Positions 14,974 through 15,369 of a stretch of 15,369 bases of DNA are shown in pieces; within the stretch, counting starts at the first letter, position 1; each line of letters opens with the position of its first letter. The stretch is from assembly GCA_903834675.1 (NCBI GenBank), contig CAILKC010000122.1:1-15369 (forward strand), in the 5' to 3' direction. The notes beneath the pieces are model-generated. The model was not told where the DNA came from and made no database searches. It saw only the letters and a list, made by a program, of their open reading frames with translations. A program made the translations under genes and the position numbers. This DNA comes from an uncultured Victivallales bacterium (GTDB lineage: Bacteria; Verrucomicrobiota; Lentisphaeria; Oligosphaerales; JAFGRS01).

Positions 14974-15028
14974 TGACGACGAACCCATGACGAATGACCC
15001 ATGACGACGAACTCTGAACCCTGAACCC
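14974..15028 (+). repeat. Degenerate heptad tandem array
   Basis: Eight consecutive units, seven of them 7 bases: TGACGAC, GAACCCA, TGACGAA, TGACCCA, TGACGAC, GAACTC (6 bases), TGAACCC, TGAACCC. The consensus is roughly TGA(A/C)(C/G)(C/A)(C/A). The phase is almost fully kept, which argues for a true short-tandem array rather than chance. Confidence 0.7.
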
Positions 15029-15077
15029 TTGTATGAGACTTGCAGCAACCTCGTATGACACAGGGCGCTTTCCATTC

Positions 15078-15109
15078 CGCCCTTCGTCCGCCGCGGCGGA
15101 TGACGGGCG
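15078..15109. repeat. GC palindrome with CCGCCGCGGCGG core
   Basis: Self-complementary 12-mer CCGCCGCGGCGG (15088-15099) flanked by CGCCC (15078-15082) / GGGCG (15105-15109). The same 12-mer recurs at 15256-15267. Confidence 0.55.
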
Positions 15110-15110
15110 T

Positions 15111-15162
15111 TGGAGGGCGCCGCTGCGTCGGCGCCGCGGCGGCCACGCAGGACCGCCCTCCA
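15111..15162. repeat. Nested 52-bp imperfect palindrome
   Basis: Outer 9-bp stem TGGAGGGCG (15111-15119) / CGCCCTCCA (15154-15162), second stem CTGCGT (15123-15128) / ACGCAG (15145-15150), and a GC-rich core. The nested layout favours a cruciform or structured RNA element over a simple terminator. Confidence 0.6.
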
Positions 15163-15235
15163 GGCGATCCGGCGCGTCCCGGCCGGATCGGAAGGGGAAC
15201 CGCGGCGGCAAGTCCCATTCCGCTATGTCCGGCCG

Positions 15236-15267
15236 CAGCCGGGGGCCCGGCTGAACCGCCGCGGCGG
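15236..15267. repeat. Adjacent hairpin and repeated 12-mer palindrome
   Basis: CAGCCGGG (15236-15243) and CCCGGCTG (15246-15253) form a perfect 8-bp stem with loop GG. After AA comes the second exact copy of CCGCCGCGGCGG (15256-15267). Confidence 0.55.
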
Positions 15268-15277
15268 TCAGAACCCT

Positions 15278-15369
15278 GTTTTTCTCTCCGCTGTTTCCCT
15301 CTCCCTCTCCCTCTCCGTCTCCTTCTCCTCCAGTCCCCGTTTCCCCGTCTCGCCGTTTCCCCGTTTCCC
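15278..15369 (+). repeat. Polypyrimidine tract with CTCTCC and CCGTTTCC repeats
   Basis: About 92 bases with roughly one purine in eight and almost no A on this strand. Left part is built from CTCTCC units (about 15284-15327), right part from GTTTCCCC units (15338-15369). It runs to the window edge, so its full length is unknown. Confidence 0.7.

Larger units (their letters stand above)
14828..15369. other. Gene-free right end rich in palindromes and low-complexity repeats
   Basis: No supported gene in these 542 bases. Frames that are open here give Arg/Pro/Gly-rich or Ser-rich translations with no recognisable domain and no good ribosome binding site. The region contains the separately listed hairpins, heptad array and pyrimidine tract. 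This density of structured repeats suggests a repeat-bearing intergenic region or a boundary, not a coding remnant. Confidence 0.6.

Noticed and set aside
15033..15254. Short plus-strand open frame in the right-end region.
   Set aside because: It translates the GC palindromes into Arg/Pro/Gly-rich sequence and has no ribosome binding site or family features.

Overview
The window is a GC-rich (clearly above 60%) bacterial chromosome segment from a free-living, carbohydrate-degrading lineage. The gene set points to the Planctomycetota/Verrucomicrobiota/Lentisphaerota group or to Armatimonadota: a giant secreted glycoside-hydrolase-like protein with a CBM9-like domain, an FAD_oxidored-type protein with a Tat signal, sugar isomerase/epimerase, several Gfo/Idh/MocA oxidoreductases, DegT aminotransferases, an amidohydrolase, and many palindromic intergenic repeats. 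This lineage call is inference from gene content, because no marker gene is present.

Layout. Positions 1-465 are non-coding, with a two-hairpin palindrome at the left edge and a plausible promoter at 387-416. Positions 466-5076 (+) encode a 1536-residue secreted multidomain protein. Positions 5077-6138 hold a compact repeat system: paired hairpins flanked by GGAG and CTCC (a BIME-like arrangement), a complete REP-associated tyrosine transposase (RAYT, minus strand, 5256-5861), and a tandem array of about 26 bp units that look like the same repeat with its hairpins deleted. It lies between the 3' ends of the giant gene and of an FAD-dependent oxidoreductase (6166-7458, minus). The Tat signal of that oxidoreductase is cut by an in-frame TAG codon. 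Diverging from it is a sugar isomerase/epimerase-type TIM-barrel gene (7662-8504, +), followed by a strong hairpin shared with the convergent operon.

Positions 13711-8593 (minus) form a five-gene operon-like run, in transcription order: small exported protein, Gfo/Idh/MocA dehydrogenase, amidohydrolase_2, DegT aminotransferase 1, DegT aminotransferase 2. Gaps are 19-59 bp and most genes have a clear ribosome binding site. A second Gfo/Idh/MocA gene (13814-14827, +) is divergent from the operon. The last 540 bp carry no gene but hold a terminator-like hairpin, a degenerate heptad repeat array, several GC palindromes and a polypyrimidine tract.

How the parts may work together (inference). The secreted giant protein could act on an external glycan. 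The sugar isomerase, FAD oxidoreductase, two dehydrogenases, two PLP aminotransferases and the amidohydrolase could together oxidise, transaminate and hydrolyse an unusual sugar, amino sugar or cyclitol. The exact pathway cannot be named from sequence alone. The most interesting non-metabolic features are the RAYT with its two-headed hairpin array and deletion-derived units, and the amber codon in the Tat signal.
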